A stretch of 8,669 bases of DNA from Lachnospiraceae bacterium (GCA_017404585.1 JAFRCB010000358.1:1-8669); one strand, 5' to 3'; shown: positions 1 through 6,837, numbered from the stretch's first letter. Program-made: numbers and translations. The notes: generated by a model from the letters alone, not told the origin.

Positions 1-57
1 TAGTGACCGGCTGCGGCACAGGCGAAGGCGCTATGCTCGCAAGCAACATTTATCCGA
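1..57. repeat. Terminal direct repeat, left copy
   Basis: These 57 bases are identical to the last 57 bases of the window (8613-8669), in the same orientation. Both copies lie inside the same codons of an RpiB/LacAB-type isomerase gene, and joining them restores the frame exactly. This looks like the end overlap of a circular or tandemly repeated assembly rather than a biological terminal repeat, because it is embedded in conserved coding sequence around the active-site motif. Confidence 0.95.
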
Positions 58-431
58 ACGTGCTCTGCGGCCATATCGCAGACATCGAGGATGCCTATAT
101 GTTCGCGCGCATCAATGACGGTAATGCGATCGCGCTTCCATGTGCCAAGAAATTCGGCTGGGGCGGCGAGCTCACTCTCACATGGATGTTCGAGAAGCTC
201 CTTGGCACAGAGTTCGGCGGCGGCTATCCGCCCGAAAGAGTTGTACCGGAGCAGGCCAACAAGAAGATTCTTGATTCTGTAAAGGCAATTACACACAAAG
301 ATATGCTGACGATCCTGAAAGAGATCGATCAGGATTTCCTCAGGGAGACGATCTCCGGCGAGAAGTTCGCGGAGCTTTTCTATCCGAACTGCCAGGTGCC
401 GGAAATTGCGGAGTATCTGAAGACACTGTAA
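1..431 (+). CDS. RpiB/LacAB-family sugar-acid isomerase, 3' part (residues 69-210 of the joined gene)
   Basis: This is the C-terminal two thirds of an isomerase whose 5' part is at 8411-8669. Bases 1-2 are the end of codon 68, and full codons run from base 3 to the TAA at 429-431. It carries the active-site motif CGTGEG; Cys72 in joined numbering matches the catalytic cysteine position of RpiB. The family segment A-R-I-N-D-G-N is at 103-109. The family interconverts aldose and ketose phosphates, but its streptococcal member DhuI isomerises the unsaturated-uronate product 4-deoxy-L-threo-5-hexosulose uronate (DKI). The gene is followed by a KduD/DhuD-type reductase and lies among pectin genes, so a DhuI role is the best inference. 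The ATG at 33 is not the start, because it lies inside the conserved motif region. A plain ribose- or galactose-6-phosphate isomerase cannot be excluded by sequence alone. Confidence 0.85.
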   Translation, partial: VTGCGTGEGAMLASNIYPNVLCGHIADIEDAYMFARINDGNAIALPCAKKFGWGGELTLTWMFEKLLGTEFGGGYPPERVVPEQANKKILDSVKAITHKDMLTILKEIDQDFLRETISGEKFAELFYPNCQVPEIAEYLKTL

Positions 432-598
432 AAAGACGCTGTAAAGAAGATTATGAAGATTAAGACCTCGAAACCGGAGATTCAGTGACGAAGGATTTGA
501 AGCTTAGGAACTCGCAACTGAATCTCAGAAAAACTTTGGTGAAGTTAGAACACCGGAGCTGACATACATTTGCAAATACACATGTTAGGAGAAACACC
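432..598 (+). other. Intercistronic gap with inverted repeat before kduD
   Basis: This 167-bp gap is much longer than the 13-35 bp gaps between most genes of the operon. It has no convincing small gene. It contains a perfect 10-bp inverted repeat, GAGATTCAGT at 477-486 and ACTGAATCTC at 517-526, around a 30-base spacer. No U-tract follows the right arm (AGAAAAACTTTGG comes next), so it is not a standard terminator. It could be an mRNA processing or stabilising hairpin that sets the dose of the last two genes. No clear -35/-10 pair was found. Confidence 0.5.
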
Positions 599-1399
599 AT
601 GAATATCGAAAAAGCATTTTCACTTGAAGGCCGCGTAGCCCTTGTTACCGGCGGTGCATATGGCATCGGCTTCGCTATCGCGGAAGCACTCGCCGCTGCA
701 GGCGCAAAGATCGCGTTCAACTGCCGTTCCCAGCACCACATGGATGCCGCGCTGGCTGATTACGCCGCAAAGGGCATCGATGCTCACGGCTATATCTGCG
801 ACGTCACAAAAGAGGATGAAGTTACTGCCATGGTCGCAAAGATCAAGGAAGAAATCGGCTCTGTTGACATTCTTGTGAACAATGCCGGCATTATCAAGAG
901 AATCCCGATGCATGAGATGACCGTCGACGAGTTCCGCCAGGTCGTTGACATTGACCTGAACGCTGCATTCATCGTATCCAAGGCAGTCCTTCCGGATATG
1001 ATGGAGAAGAAAAAGGGCAAGATCATTAACATCTGCTCTATGATGAGCGAGCTCGGCCGTGAGACGTTTTCCGCATACGCAGCGGCCAAGGGCGGTCTCA
1101 AGATGCTGACCAAGAATATCGCTTCCGAGTACGGCGAGTACAACATCCAGTGCAACGGCATCGGACCCGGCTACATCGCTACACCGCAGACAGCACCGCT
1201 CCGCGAGAGACAGGCGGACGGATCCAGACATCCGTTTGACAGCTTCATCATCGCTAAGACACCGGCAGCCCGCTGGGGAGATCCGGAAGACCTCATGGGA
1301 CCGGCAGTATTCCTCGCATCAGATGCGTCCGATTTCGTGAACGGACATATCCTGTATGTCGACGGCGGAATCCTGGCTTACATTGGCAAGCAGCCGTGA
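599..1399 (+). CDS. kduD: 2-dehydro-3-deoxygluconate (KDG) 5-dehydrogenase, KduD/DhuD type (SDR family)
   Basis: Cytoplasmic NAD(P)-dependent short-chain dehydrogenase of 266 residues, close to the usual KduD length of about 250-270. It is expected to reduce 3-deoxy-glycero-2,5-hexodiulosonate (DKII) to KDG in unsaturated-uronate catabolism. The cofactor motif TGGAYGIG is at 17-24 and NNAG at 94-97. The catalytic tetrad is Asn121, Ser147, Tyr160 and Lys164 (YAAAK). The C-terminal Asp-Gly-Gly is typical of the family. Arg43 after the second beta strand, where NAD-specific members often have an acidic residue, may favour NADPH; this is inference. The start is fixed by AGGAGA at 587-592, six bases before ATG. 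It follows the isomerase gene and overlaps the methylesterase start by four bases. Gluconate 5-dehydrogenase is a close relative and the main alternative call; the neighbours favour KduD/DhuD. Confidence 0.85.
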   Translation: MNIEKAFSLEGRVALVTGGAYGIGFAIAEALAAAGAKIAFNCRSQHHMDAALADYAAKGIDAHGYICDVTKEDEVTAMVAKIKEEIGSVDILVNNAGIIKRIPMHEMTVDEFRQVVDIDLNAAFIVSKAVLPDMMEKKKGKIINICSMMSELGRETFSAYAAAKGGLKMLTKNIASEYGEYNIQCNGIGPGYIATPQTAPLRERQADGSRHPFDSFIIAKTPAARWGDPEDLMGPAVFLASDASDFVNGHILYVDGGILAYIGKQP

Positions 1400-2622
1400 A
1401 GATCATAAAAGTGGGAGAAGGGGGCTTTCCGACGATCGGGGAAGCCCTTTCCTTTATTAAGGAGATAAGAGCGGGCGAAGAAGCCGGCAGCTCTTCGGCA
1501 GTGATTGAGGCTGGGAGTACAGCCGGAGCGGCAGGTGATTGGGCGTGGGACTCAGCCGATGCGGCAGTGTGTGAGCCTGCGGGAGACGCGGCATGTGAGT
1601 CTGCGGGAGAATCATCGTGTAAGCCTGCGGGAGAATCAGCATGTGAGCCTGCGGAAATTCACATTGCACCCGGGATTTATCATGAACATCTAGATATCAC
1701 GGAACCTTACGTTGCGCTCATCGGTGCCGGACCCGATGAGACAATTATCACCGGAGATCTCGGCGGCTATGAAATACTGGAGGATGGCCTGAAGCGCGGG
1801 ACCTTTCGCACACAGACCGTCTTCGTCCACACGCACGATTTCACTGCCCGTGACCTGACAATTGAAAACACAGCCGGCCCCGGTCACATTGCAGGGCAGG
1901 CGATCGCCCTGTATGCCGATGGGGACAGGCTGTATTTCGAAAATGTGCATTTGAAAGGCTTTCAGGACACTCTGTTCACGGGGCCGCTTCCTCCAAAAGA
2001 GGTCGAGCCGGGAGGATTTCGCGGACCGCTTGAGCATGCGCCGAGAATCAACGGGCGGCAGTATTACAGGAAATGTACGATTGAAGGGTCTATAGATTTC
2101 ATTTACGGGAGCGCGACGGCCTATTTCGAGGAATGCATATTGGTCTCGAGGGATGAGTATGGGGACAGTGCGCTTCGGAACGATGTGCTTCGGAATATGA
2201 AGCTTGCGAATGCCGAGAGTACACAAATCAAAGATGCCCCTCCGGTTCGAAGCTATGTTACAGCTGCGTCGACACCGGAAGGGCAGAAGTATGGTTATGT
2301 GTTTGCGGACTGCACCTTTACAGGTGACTGTCCGGCGGAATCCTGCTATCTCGGAAGACCCTGGCGAGAGTACGCGCAGGTCGTGCTCATACGCTGCAGC
2401 ATTGGTCCCCACATAAGGCCGGAAGGCTGGCATGACTGGGGTAAGGAGGCTGCGCATGAGACGGCGGCATTTGCAGAATTCGAGTGCAGCTATGCCGGAA
2501 GAGCGGAAGACGCCGCGGGAGGGCTGCGAAGACACTTGTCAGCCGAAGATGTTTTGGATTATGAGAAGGACAAGGTCCTGGGCTTCGGGGTCTCCCGCAG
2601 TAGCAGAGTACCACGTCCATAG
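1396..2622 (+). CDS. Pectin methylesterase (carbohydrate esterase family 8), intracellular, with repeat insert
   Basis: This 408-residue right-handed beta-helix enzyme hydrolyses methyl esters of galacturonate residues, releasing methanol. The CE8 signatures are present: Gln168 (GQAIAL), the Gln190-Asp191 pair in GFQDTLFTGP, the nucleophile-region Asp234 in SIDFIYG, Arg321 and Trp323 in YLGRPWRE, and PEGWHDW at 342-348. Conserved text begins at once (MKIIKVGEGGF), so there is no signal peptide and the enzyme should act in the cytoplasm. The start is a GTG whose bases overlap the kduD stop (GTGA, 1396-1399). No good ribosome site precedes it, so translation is probably coupled to kduD. Residues 26-86 are a low-complexity insert between conserved elements, with cysteines at 59, 67, 75 and 83 from a 24-bp tandem repeat. 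Without it the enzyme would be about 350 residues, near the bacterial norm. Confidence 0.9.
   Translation: MKIIKVGEGGFPTIGEALSFIKEIRAGEEAGSSSAVIEAGSTAGAAGDWAWDSADAAVCEPAGDAACESAGESSCKPAGESACEPAEIHIAPGIYHEHLDITEPYVALIGAGPDETIITGDLGGYEILEDGLKRGTFRTQTVFVHTHDFTARDLTIENTAGPGHIAGQAIALYADGDRLYFENVHLKGFQDTLFTGPLPPKEVEPGGFRGPLEHAPRINGRQYYRKCTIEGSIDFIYGSATAYFEECILVSRDEYGDSALRNDVLRNMKLANAESTQIKDAPPVRSYVTAASTPEGQKYGYVFADCTFTGDCPAESCYLGRPWREYAQVVLIRCSIGPHIRPEGWHDWGKEAAHETAAFAEFECSYAGRAEDAAGGLRRHLSAEDVLDYEKDKVLGFGVSRSSRVPRP
1570..1653 (+). repeat. 24-bp tandem repeat inside the methylesterase gene
   Basis: Three imperfect 24-base units start at 1570, 1594 and 1618, and a half unit starts at 1642. Each begins TGTGAG or TGTAAG followed by CCTGCGGGAGA or close variants. 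The length is a multiple of three, so each unit adds eight residues of the pattern C-[EK]-[PS]-A-G-[ED]-[AS]-[AS]. The frame stays open and the conserved fold resumes directly after it (EIHIAPG). Confidence 0.9.
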
Positions 2623-2727
2623 GAGCTGTTGCACCACATGGGGGCGGAGGTTCATCAGGACTGAGAGAAAAAATACGGCCGGCGTAAACGGAATCTGAGA
2701 GGATTTCGCTGACCGGATGAAAAAGGG

Positions 2728-2762
2728 CAGAGTTGTCGCAATCACTTATTGCGACAACTCTG
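2728..2762. terminator. Bidirectional Rho-independent terminator
   Basis: A perfect 15-bp stem (2728-2742 pairs with 2748-2762) encloses the five-base loop CACTT. On the + strand it is followed by TTTCTATTT and would end the catabolic operon. On the minus strand it is followed by CCCTTTTT and would end araC. The last araC codons form one arm, and its TAA stop (2748-2746) lies in the loop and first stem base. It is the only strong hairpin of this kind seen in the window. Confidence 0.88.
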
Positions 2763-3702
2763 TTTCTATTTCCGTAGAAGGCTCCTTCACGTCGGGCATG
2801 ATGGAGGAAACATACAGGTTCTGTGTCTTGCGGTACTTCAGGGGCGACATGTTCATGTAATCCTTGAAGATCCGCTCAAAATGTGTAGTGCTCTTGTAGC
2901 CGACCGTCTCGGCAATCAGGGCGATGCTCCTGTCGGTCGTCTCCAGGAGGTATTTCGCCCAGTTGATTCGGTGAATATTCACAAATTCCTTTATGTTATA
3001 GCCGGTGACCTTCTTGAAGACCCGGCATATATAGTAGGGGCTCAGGTAAAAACGGCTGGACAGCGAATCGAGAGAGATGTCCTCGTCGAGATGGGTGGAG
3101 AGGTAGTCTGCAATCGCATAGACGTGCTCGAAGCGCTCGTCCGTCTCGTAGAAAACTGCGGAAGCGGGAATCTTTTCCAGATCCCGGTGCAGATGCAGAA
3201 GGTACTGCGCGACCCCGAGCTCGATTGAGCGGACGTAGTATTTGCGGCAGGAGCGGGCCTCGCTTTTGAAGAGATAATAAAGATCCATGAACTGCTCGTG
3301 CTGATGCTTCGTCAGGTGGTAGATGCCGTAGTGCTCGTGAAGAAATCGCTTCAGATTCATCTGGAGATAGGCGGTATCCAGCCGCTCAAGGGCTTCCGGC
3401 GTGATGTAGAGGATGATCCGGTTATGCCCCTCATCGGATTCGTCGGATTTTGTCATATGGATCATATTGGAGTCTATGATGATGAGATCCCCTTTGGAAG
3501 CCGTGAAATAGCGATTGCCGAAGAAGAACTGCCGGGTGCCCTCCAGAATATAAAAAATCTCATATTCCGGATGAAAGTGTTTTACACGCATATTGTGCTG
3601 TCCGGTGCGGATCACGTGCTCCATGGCAATGCCGTTGGCGGTCGCGTGGAAGGCGATCCTTTTATTCGGGTCAAGAGGATCGAGGGCATATACTTCAGGC
3701 AT
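2746..3702 (-). CDS. AraC-family transcriptional regulator with N-terminal cupin domain
   Basis: This 318-residue regulator is probably the local activator of the pectin operon. An N-terminal cupin sensor domain carries H-F-H-P-E-Y-E (His42, His44, Glu48), as expected of a small-ligand sensor. Residues 197-294 form the double helix-turn-helix AraC DNA-binding domain, with the second motif around I-A-E-T-V-G-Y and a closing MSPLKYRK. A 24-residue acidic tail follows. The start at 3702 is chosen because AAAGGAG (3716-3710) sits seven bases upstream. An in-frame ATG at 3810 would add 36 residues unlike the family and has no such site. The gene diverges from the TRAP genes and converges on the shared terminator. 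The ligand is unknown; a pectin-derived sugar acid or rhamnose-containing disaccharide is the natural guess. Confidence 0.9.
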   Translation of the reverse strand: MPEVYALDPLDPNKRIAFHATANGIAMEHVIRTGQHNMRVKHFHPEYEIFYILEGTRQFFFGNRYFTASKGDLIIIDSNMIHMTKSDESDEGHNRIILYITPEALERLDTAYLQMNLKRFLHEHYGIYHLTKHQHEQFMDLYYLFKSEARSCRKYYVRSIELGVAQYLLHLHRDLEKIPASAVFYETDERFEHVYAIADYLSTHLDEDISLDSLSSRFYLSPYYICRVFKKVTGYNIKEFVNIHRINWAKYLLETTDRSIALIAETVGYKSTTHFERIFKDYMNMSPLKYRKTQNLYVSSIMPDVKEPSTEIETELSQ

Positions 3703-3709
3703 TGGGCGG

Positions 3710-3716
3710 CTCCTTT
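3710..3716 (-). promoter_or_regulatory. Ribosome binding site deciding the araC start
   Basis: AAAGGAG on the minus strand lies seven bases before the ATG at 3702-3700. It supports that start over the longer in-frame option at 3810. Confidence 0.8.
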
Positions 3717-3721
3717 CTTCA

Positions 3722-3793
3722 TTTTCAACATATTCGTTCACGTCAAAAGGATGATTATATTCGGTTTTATTATACAGCAATTTATGTTGAAAA
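3722..3793. promoter_or_regulatory. Candidate AraC operator: 11-bp inverted repeat flanking the araC promoter
   Basis: TTTTCAACATA at 3722-3732 and its exact reverse complement TATGTTGAAAA at 3783-3793 are 61 bp apart centre to centre, near six helical turns. Both araC -10 candidates lie between the arms. One arm falls just downstream of the likely araC start of transcription and the other upstream of it, so this is unlikely to be one RNA hairpin. An autoregulatory, looping operator pair is the inference. The right arm would also lie roughly 65 bp upstream of the proposed start of the main operon. Confidence 0.45.
3754..3780 (-). promoter_or_regulatory. Probable araC promoter
   Basis: On the minus strand TTGCTG (3780-3775) and TATAAT (3759-3754) are separated by 15 bases, shorter than ideal. 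A second TATAAT lies at 3774-3769 but has only a poor -35 sequence upstream. One of the two is likely the sigma-A type -10 of araC, leaving a leader of about 45-60 bases. Confidence 0.4.
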
Positions 3794-3841
3794 AACCATA
3801 AATACCACAATCGGAAAAAATAAATAAAATAGCCGCCATGC

Positions 3842-3847
3842 TATGAT
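3842..3847 (+). promoter_or_regulatory. Possible -10 element of the main operon promoter
   Basis: TATGAT fits a -10 box. No good -35 hexamer lies 16-18 bases upstream (the sequence there is A-rich), which would suit a promoter that needs an activator such as the divergent AraC protein. It would leave a leader of about 140 bases before the first gene. An alternative TAAAAT at 3825-3830 also lacks a -35. No catabolite (cre) site matching the Gram-positive consensus was seen. Confidence 0.3.
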
Positions 3848-3993
3848 TTATTTGCTTGAAGAAGTTCGGAAACCTCATTTTCAGACAGCGTAGGATGCTT
3901 TCGTAGGGAAGCGGCTCTTTCCATAGCCGGCAAACGGGAAGGTGCTTCAGATGGGGCAGCACGACAAGATTCAATGTATGGAGGATAAAAAGT

Positions 3994-5019
3994 ATGAGTA
4001 TTTTTAAAAAGATCGGCGCTGGCCTTATGGCGTTGGGCGTGATTGCGGTGATCGGGACATTTGTGTCTGTAAAGAACGCGAACGCCACAGCCGGCAGAAC
4101 GATCCGGCTGGCCCATAATCAGCAGGACGGAACGGAGATCGCGGATACGATCGCAAAATTTTCTGAATTTGTCGCGGAGGATCCATCCAAGGATCTCTCG
4201 GTGCAGATTTATCCCAGCGGCATTCTCGGCTCTGAAAATGAAGAGATCGAGATGGTGCAGGCAGGCATTCTGGATATGGCCAAGGTCGGTTCTCAGACAC
4301 TGAGCCAGTTCGATGACCGCTATTCGATTTTTGCGGTACCGTACCTGTTCGTCGGGCAGGAGCACTATTACGAGGCGATGGAGCAGAGCGAGGAGGTTCA
4401 GAAACTCTTTGAATCCACTGCCGACCAGGGGTTTATCGCGATCGGGTATTATGCAAACGGTTCAAGAAATTTCTATACGGTGGATGACATCTGCGTGGAT
4501 GATCCGTCCAAACTGAAAGGACTCAAGATTCGATCCATGCCGAGCGCCACATCCATGGATATGATTACTGCCATGGGCGGCTCACCGGTCCCGATGTCCT
4601 CGTCCGAGACTTACACCGCTCTGCAGCAGGGTGTCGTCGACGGTGCGGAGAATACAGAGCTTGCGCTGACCGTCAACGGTCATGAAGACCTTGTAAAAGC
4701 GTACACCTACACGGAGCACCAGTATTCTCCCGATATCTACATCATCAGCACAGATTTCTGGGAATCGATGAGTGCTGAGCAGCAGGAGTACCTGAAAGAA
4801 TGCCTTGCAAAAACAAATGATAACTTCAAAACGCTCTACAACGGCATGATGGAAGCAGCCATCGAGGAGGCACAGGAGCACGGAGTGACTATTTACCGGG
4901 ATATCGATAAGACGACGCTGATTGAGTCCGTGAGCGCAATAGCCGAGAAATATATGAGTAAGGGTGACAATTATCGCAGCCTTTACGAAGATATCCAGAA
5001 GTATGCGAATGCACAGTGA
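3994..5019 (+). CDS. dctP: TRAP transporter solute-binding protein (DctP family)
   Basis: This 341-residue extracytoplasmic receptor of a tripartite, ion-driven importer binds a carboxylated substrate. An N-terminal signal or anchor has Lys5-Lys6, a hydrophobic run at about 8-26, and NANA|TA as a possible signal peptidase I site. There is no lipobox cysteine. The mature protein shows the family pattern LKGLKIRSMPS with Arg180, the usual carboxylate-binding arginine, then E-T-Y-T-A-L-Q-Q-G-V-V-D-G-A-E-N (205-220). GGAGG at 3980-3984 supports the ATG at 3994. It is the first gene of the operon, 13 bp before the small permease. The substrate is inferred from its neighbours as an unsaturated galacturonyl-rhamnose disaccharide or a hexuronate. 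The sequence alone does not settle it. Confidence 0.93.
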   Translation: MSIFKKIGAGLMALGVIAVIGTFVSVKNANATAGRTIRLAHNQQDGTEIADTIAKFSEFVAEDPSKDLSVQIYPSGILGSENEEIEMVQAGILDMAKVGSQTLSQFDDRYSIFAVPYLFVGQEHYYEAMEQSEEVQKLFESTADQGFIAIGYYANGSRNFYTVDDICVDDPSKLKGLKIRSMPSATSMDMITAMGGSPVPMSSSETYTALQQGVVDGAENTELALTVNGHEDLVKAYTYTEHQYSPDIYIISTDFWESMSAEQQEYLKECLAKTNDNFKTLYNGMMEAAIEEAQEHGVTIYRDIDKTTLIESVSAIAEKYMSKGDNYRSLYEDIQKYANAQ

Positions 5020-5020
5020 T

Positions 5021-5027
5021 AAGGAGG
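5021..5027 (+). promoter_or_regulatory. Ribosome binding site deciding the dctQ start
   Basis: AAGGAGG lies five bases before the ATG at 5033. The reading frame is open back to an ATG at 4964 inside dctP, but this site and the family N-terminus show that translation begins at 5033. Confidence 0.85.
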
Positions 5028-5032
5028 ACATC

Positions 5033-5509
5033 ATGACAAAATTAATCAATATTCTTAACAAAGTCATTGAGGTGGTCATGGTCGTACTGATCGTCGCAAT
5101 GGTCTGCGGCAACTTCTGGCAAATTTTTACAAGATTCGTCCTGAACAATGCGGCCAGCTGGACAGAGGAATTCCTTCGCTATGCGCTGATCTGGCTTACA
5201 ATGCTGGGTGTGCCGTACGCCTACAGCAAAAATAAACACATCGCGATTGAATTTGTCGCAGACACGTACAGTCCGAAGGCAAAAATCGTGAATCAGATCC
5301 TGATCGAAGTGTTGGTTCTCTTCATTGCAGCGTTCGTCATGATCGGAGGCGGAACCATGGTCACCGGGAATGCGCTGGGGCAGACATCACCGGCTCTGGG
5401 CATGCCGATGCAGTTCTACTATCTCGGAGTGCCGGTCTGCGGCATCCTGCTCATTATCTATACAATTCCGCGCCTGGTCGGACTGATCAGGGAATATCGA
5501 AATAAGTAA
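5033..5509 (+). CDS. dctQ: TRAP transporter small permease (DctQ family)
   Basis: This 158-residue membrane protein is the usual DctQ size and pairs with DctM to form the transport channel. Four hydrophobic segments are visible, at about 11-31, 47-64, 86-108 and 127-150. The family motif region W-T-E-E-F-L-R-Y (43-50) follows the first segment, and K-N-K-H-I-A-I-E-F (66-74) follows the second. It lies 13 bp after dctP and 14 bp before dctM, so the three are co-translated parts of one importer. Confidence 0.92.
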   Translation: MTKLINILNKVIEVVMVVLIVAMVCGNFWQIFTRFVLNNAASWTEEFLRYALIWLTMLGVPYAYSKNKHIAIEFVADTYSPKAKIVNQILIEVLVLFIAAFVMIGGGTMVTGNALGQTSPALGMPMQFYYLGVPVCGILLIIYTIPRLVGLIREYRNK

Positions 5510-5523
5510 AAGGGGGAAGAGCA

Positions 5524-6837
5524 ATGACAACATTACAGGCAGCGGCACTGGTTCTTGTGGTCGTATTTGTGATCACGCTGGTCAATAAAGTGCCGGTATC
5601 ATTTTCCATCATCTTGAGTGCGCTGGTGACGATTATCATGTTCCTCACCCCACAGTTTGGTATGTTCATATCCGCACAGAAACTCGTAACAGGCATTGAC
5701 TCCTTCTCCCTCCTGGCGGTTCCGTTCTTCATCCTGGCCGGCCAGCTGATGTCCAGCGGCGGCATCGCGAAGAAGATCATCGATCTGGCGATGCTGATCC
5801 TCGGCAGGGTCCCGGGATCGCTTGCATTGACCAATATCGCCGGCAACGCCATGTTCGGTTCCCTCTCCGGTTCGGGCCTGGCTGCAGCGACAGCCATCGG
5901 CGGCGTCATGCTGCCCATGGAGAAAGAACACGGCTACGATGACGGTTTTGGTGCGGCGACCAATATCGCCACGGCACCGGTCGGTCAGCTGATTCCGCCT
6001 ACTAATGCGCCGATCGTCTACTCCGCTGCGGCCGGAGGCACATCGGTAGCGGCTCTTCTCATGGCGGGCTGGATCCCGGGGCTGCTTTGGGCAGTTATCT
6101 GCGGACTGGTTGCATTTATCTACGCGACAAGGCACGGCTATATTGTGAAGCGTGAAAAGAAGCTGAGCTTCGGTGAAGTGATCCGCACGATTCTCGAAGC
6201 GATCCCGTCGCTCCTTCTTATCGTCATTATCATCGGCGGTATCCTTTCCGGCTATTTCACACCGACGGAAGCCTCCGGCGTTGCGGTCATCTACGCGTTT
6301 ATCCTCGCCGTCTTTGTGTATCGCAGCATCAAATTATCCGATATTCCCACTGTCCTTGTGAATGCCGGCGTGACGACAACAATCATTATGCTGATCATTG
6401 GCGCATCCTCTGTTCTTTCCTTCGTGCTCTCCTTCACAGGACTTCCGCAGGCAATCAGCAGCGTACTGATGGGCATTTCCTCCAACAGGATCGTTATTCT
6501 GCTGATCATCAATGTGATCCTCCTGATCGTCGGCACGTTCATGGATATGGCACCGGCTCTGCTGATCTTCACACCAATCTTCCTGCCGGTCGCCCAGAGT
6601 GTGGGCATGAGCGATATCCAATTTGGTATAATGATGATCATGAACCTTGCCATCGGCACGATCACGCCGCCGGTTGGCTCAGTCCTCTTTGTCGGCTGCT
6701 CGGTGGCGGGTCTTAAGATTGAAGATGTCATAAGGAACCTGATCCCGTATTTTGCAGCAATTCTGGTCGCGCTTTTGTTGGTAACCTTTGTTCCGGAGCT
6801 CAGCCTGTGGCTTCCGACAGTGCTCGGTCTCGCTTGA
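5524..6837 (+). CDS. dctM: TRAP transporter large permease (DctM family)
   Basis: This 437-residue membrane protein is full length for DctM and has about a dozen hydrophobic segments. It carries the ion-coupled transport path. Family signatures are in order: LAVPFFILAGQLM near 64-76, GSLSGSGLAAATAIG at 112-126, GQLIPPTNAPI near 154-164, PGLL after the next loop, and TITPPVGSVLFVG near 379-391. AGGGGGAA at 5511-5518 precedes the ATG. It completes the dctPQM set; the hydrolase gene begins 24 bp downstream. A TRAP system beside GH105 and rhamnose genes resembles the arrangement proposed for rhamnogalacturonide uptake in enterobacteria. Confidence 0.95.
   Translation: MTTLQAAALVLVVVFVITLVNKVPVSFSIILSALVTIIMFLTPQFGMFISAQKLVTGIDSFSLLAVPFFILAGQLMSSGGIAKKIIDLAMLILGRVPGSLALTNIAGNAMFGSLSGSGLAAATAIGGVMLPMEKEHGYDDGFGAATNIATAPVGQLIPPTNAPIVYSAAAGGTSVAALLMAGWIPGLLWAVICGLVAFIYATRHGYIVKREKKLSFGEVIRTILEAIPSLLLIVIIIGGILSGYFTPTEASGVAVIYAFILAVFVYRSIKLSDIPTVLVNAGVTTTIIMLIIGASSVLSFVLSFTGLPQAISSVLMGISSNRIVILLIINVILLIVGTFMDMAPALLIFTPIFLPVAQSVGMSDIQFGIMMIMNLAIGTITPPVGSVLFVGCSVAGLKIEDVIRNLIPYFAAILVALLLVTFVPELSLWLPTVLGLA

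Noticed and set aside
1..57. Terminal repeat as a transposon end or phage terminal redundancy
   Set aside because: It lies within the active-site coding region of one gene, and no transposase, integrase or phage gene is present.
620..1231. Long open frame on the minus strand opposite kduD
   Set aside because: It mirrors the codon structure of a clear dehydrogenase gene, shows no recognisable domain and has no suitable ribosome site.
1570..1653. Possible CRISPR-like repeat array
   Set aside because: The 24-bp units are directly adjacent with no spacers and lie in frame inside a gene.
1690..2535. 281-codon open frame on the minus strand opposite the methylesterase
   Set aside because: The + strand has all CE8 catalytic motifs; the reverse frame has no family resemblance.
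3703..3810. Longer araC start at 3810
   Set aside because: The extra 36 residues do not look like an AraC N-terminus and cover the likely promoter and operator; the start at 3702 has a good ribosome site.
3703..3993. Replication origin in the A+T-rich divergent region
   Set aside because: No iterons, no DnaA-box cluster and no replication gene were seen; promoter and operator signals explain the A+T content.
3841..4365. Minus-strand open frame overlapping the operon leader and dctP
   Set aside because: It overlaps the signal region and body of a clear dctP gene and has no domain signature.
4964..5032. Longer dctQ start inside dctP
   Set aside because: AAGGAGG five bases before the ATG at 5033 and the family N-terminus mark the real start.
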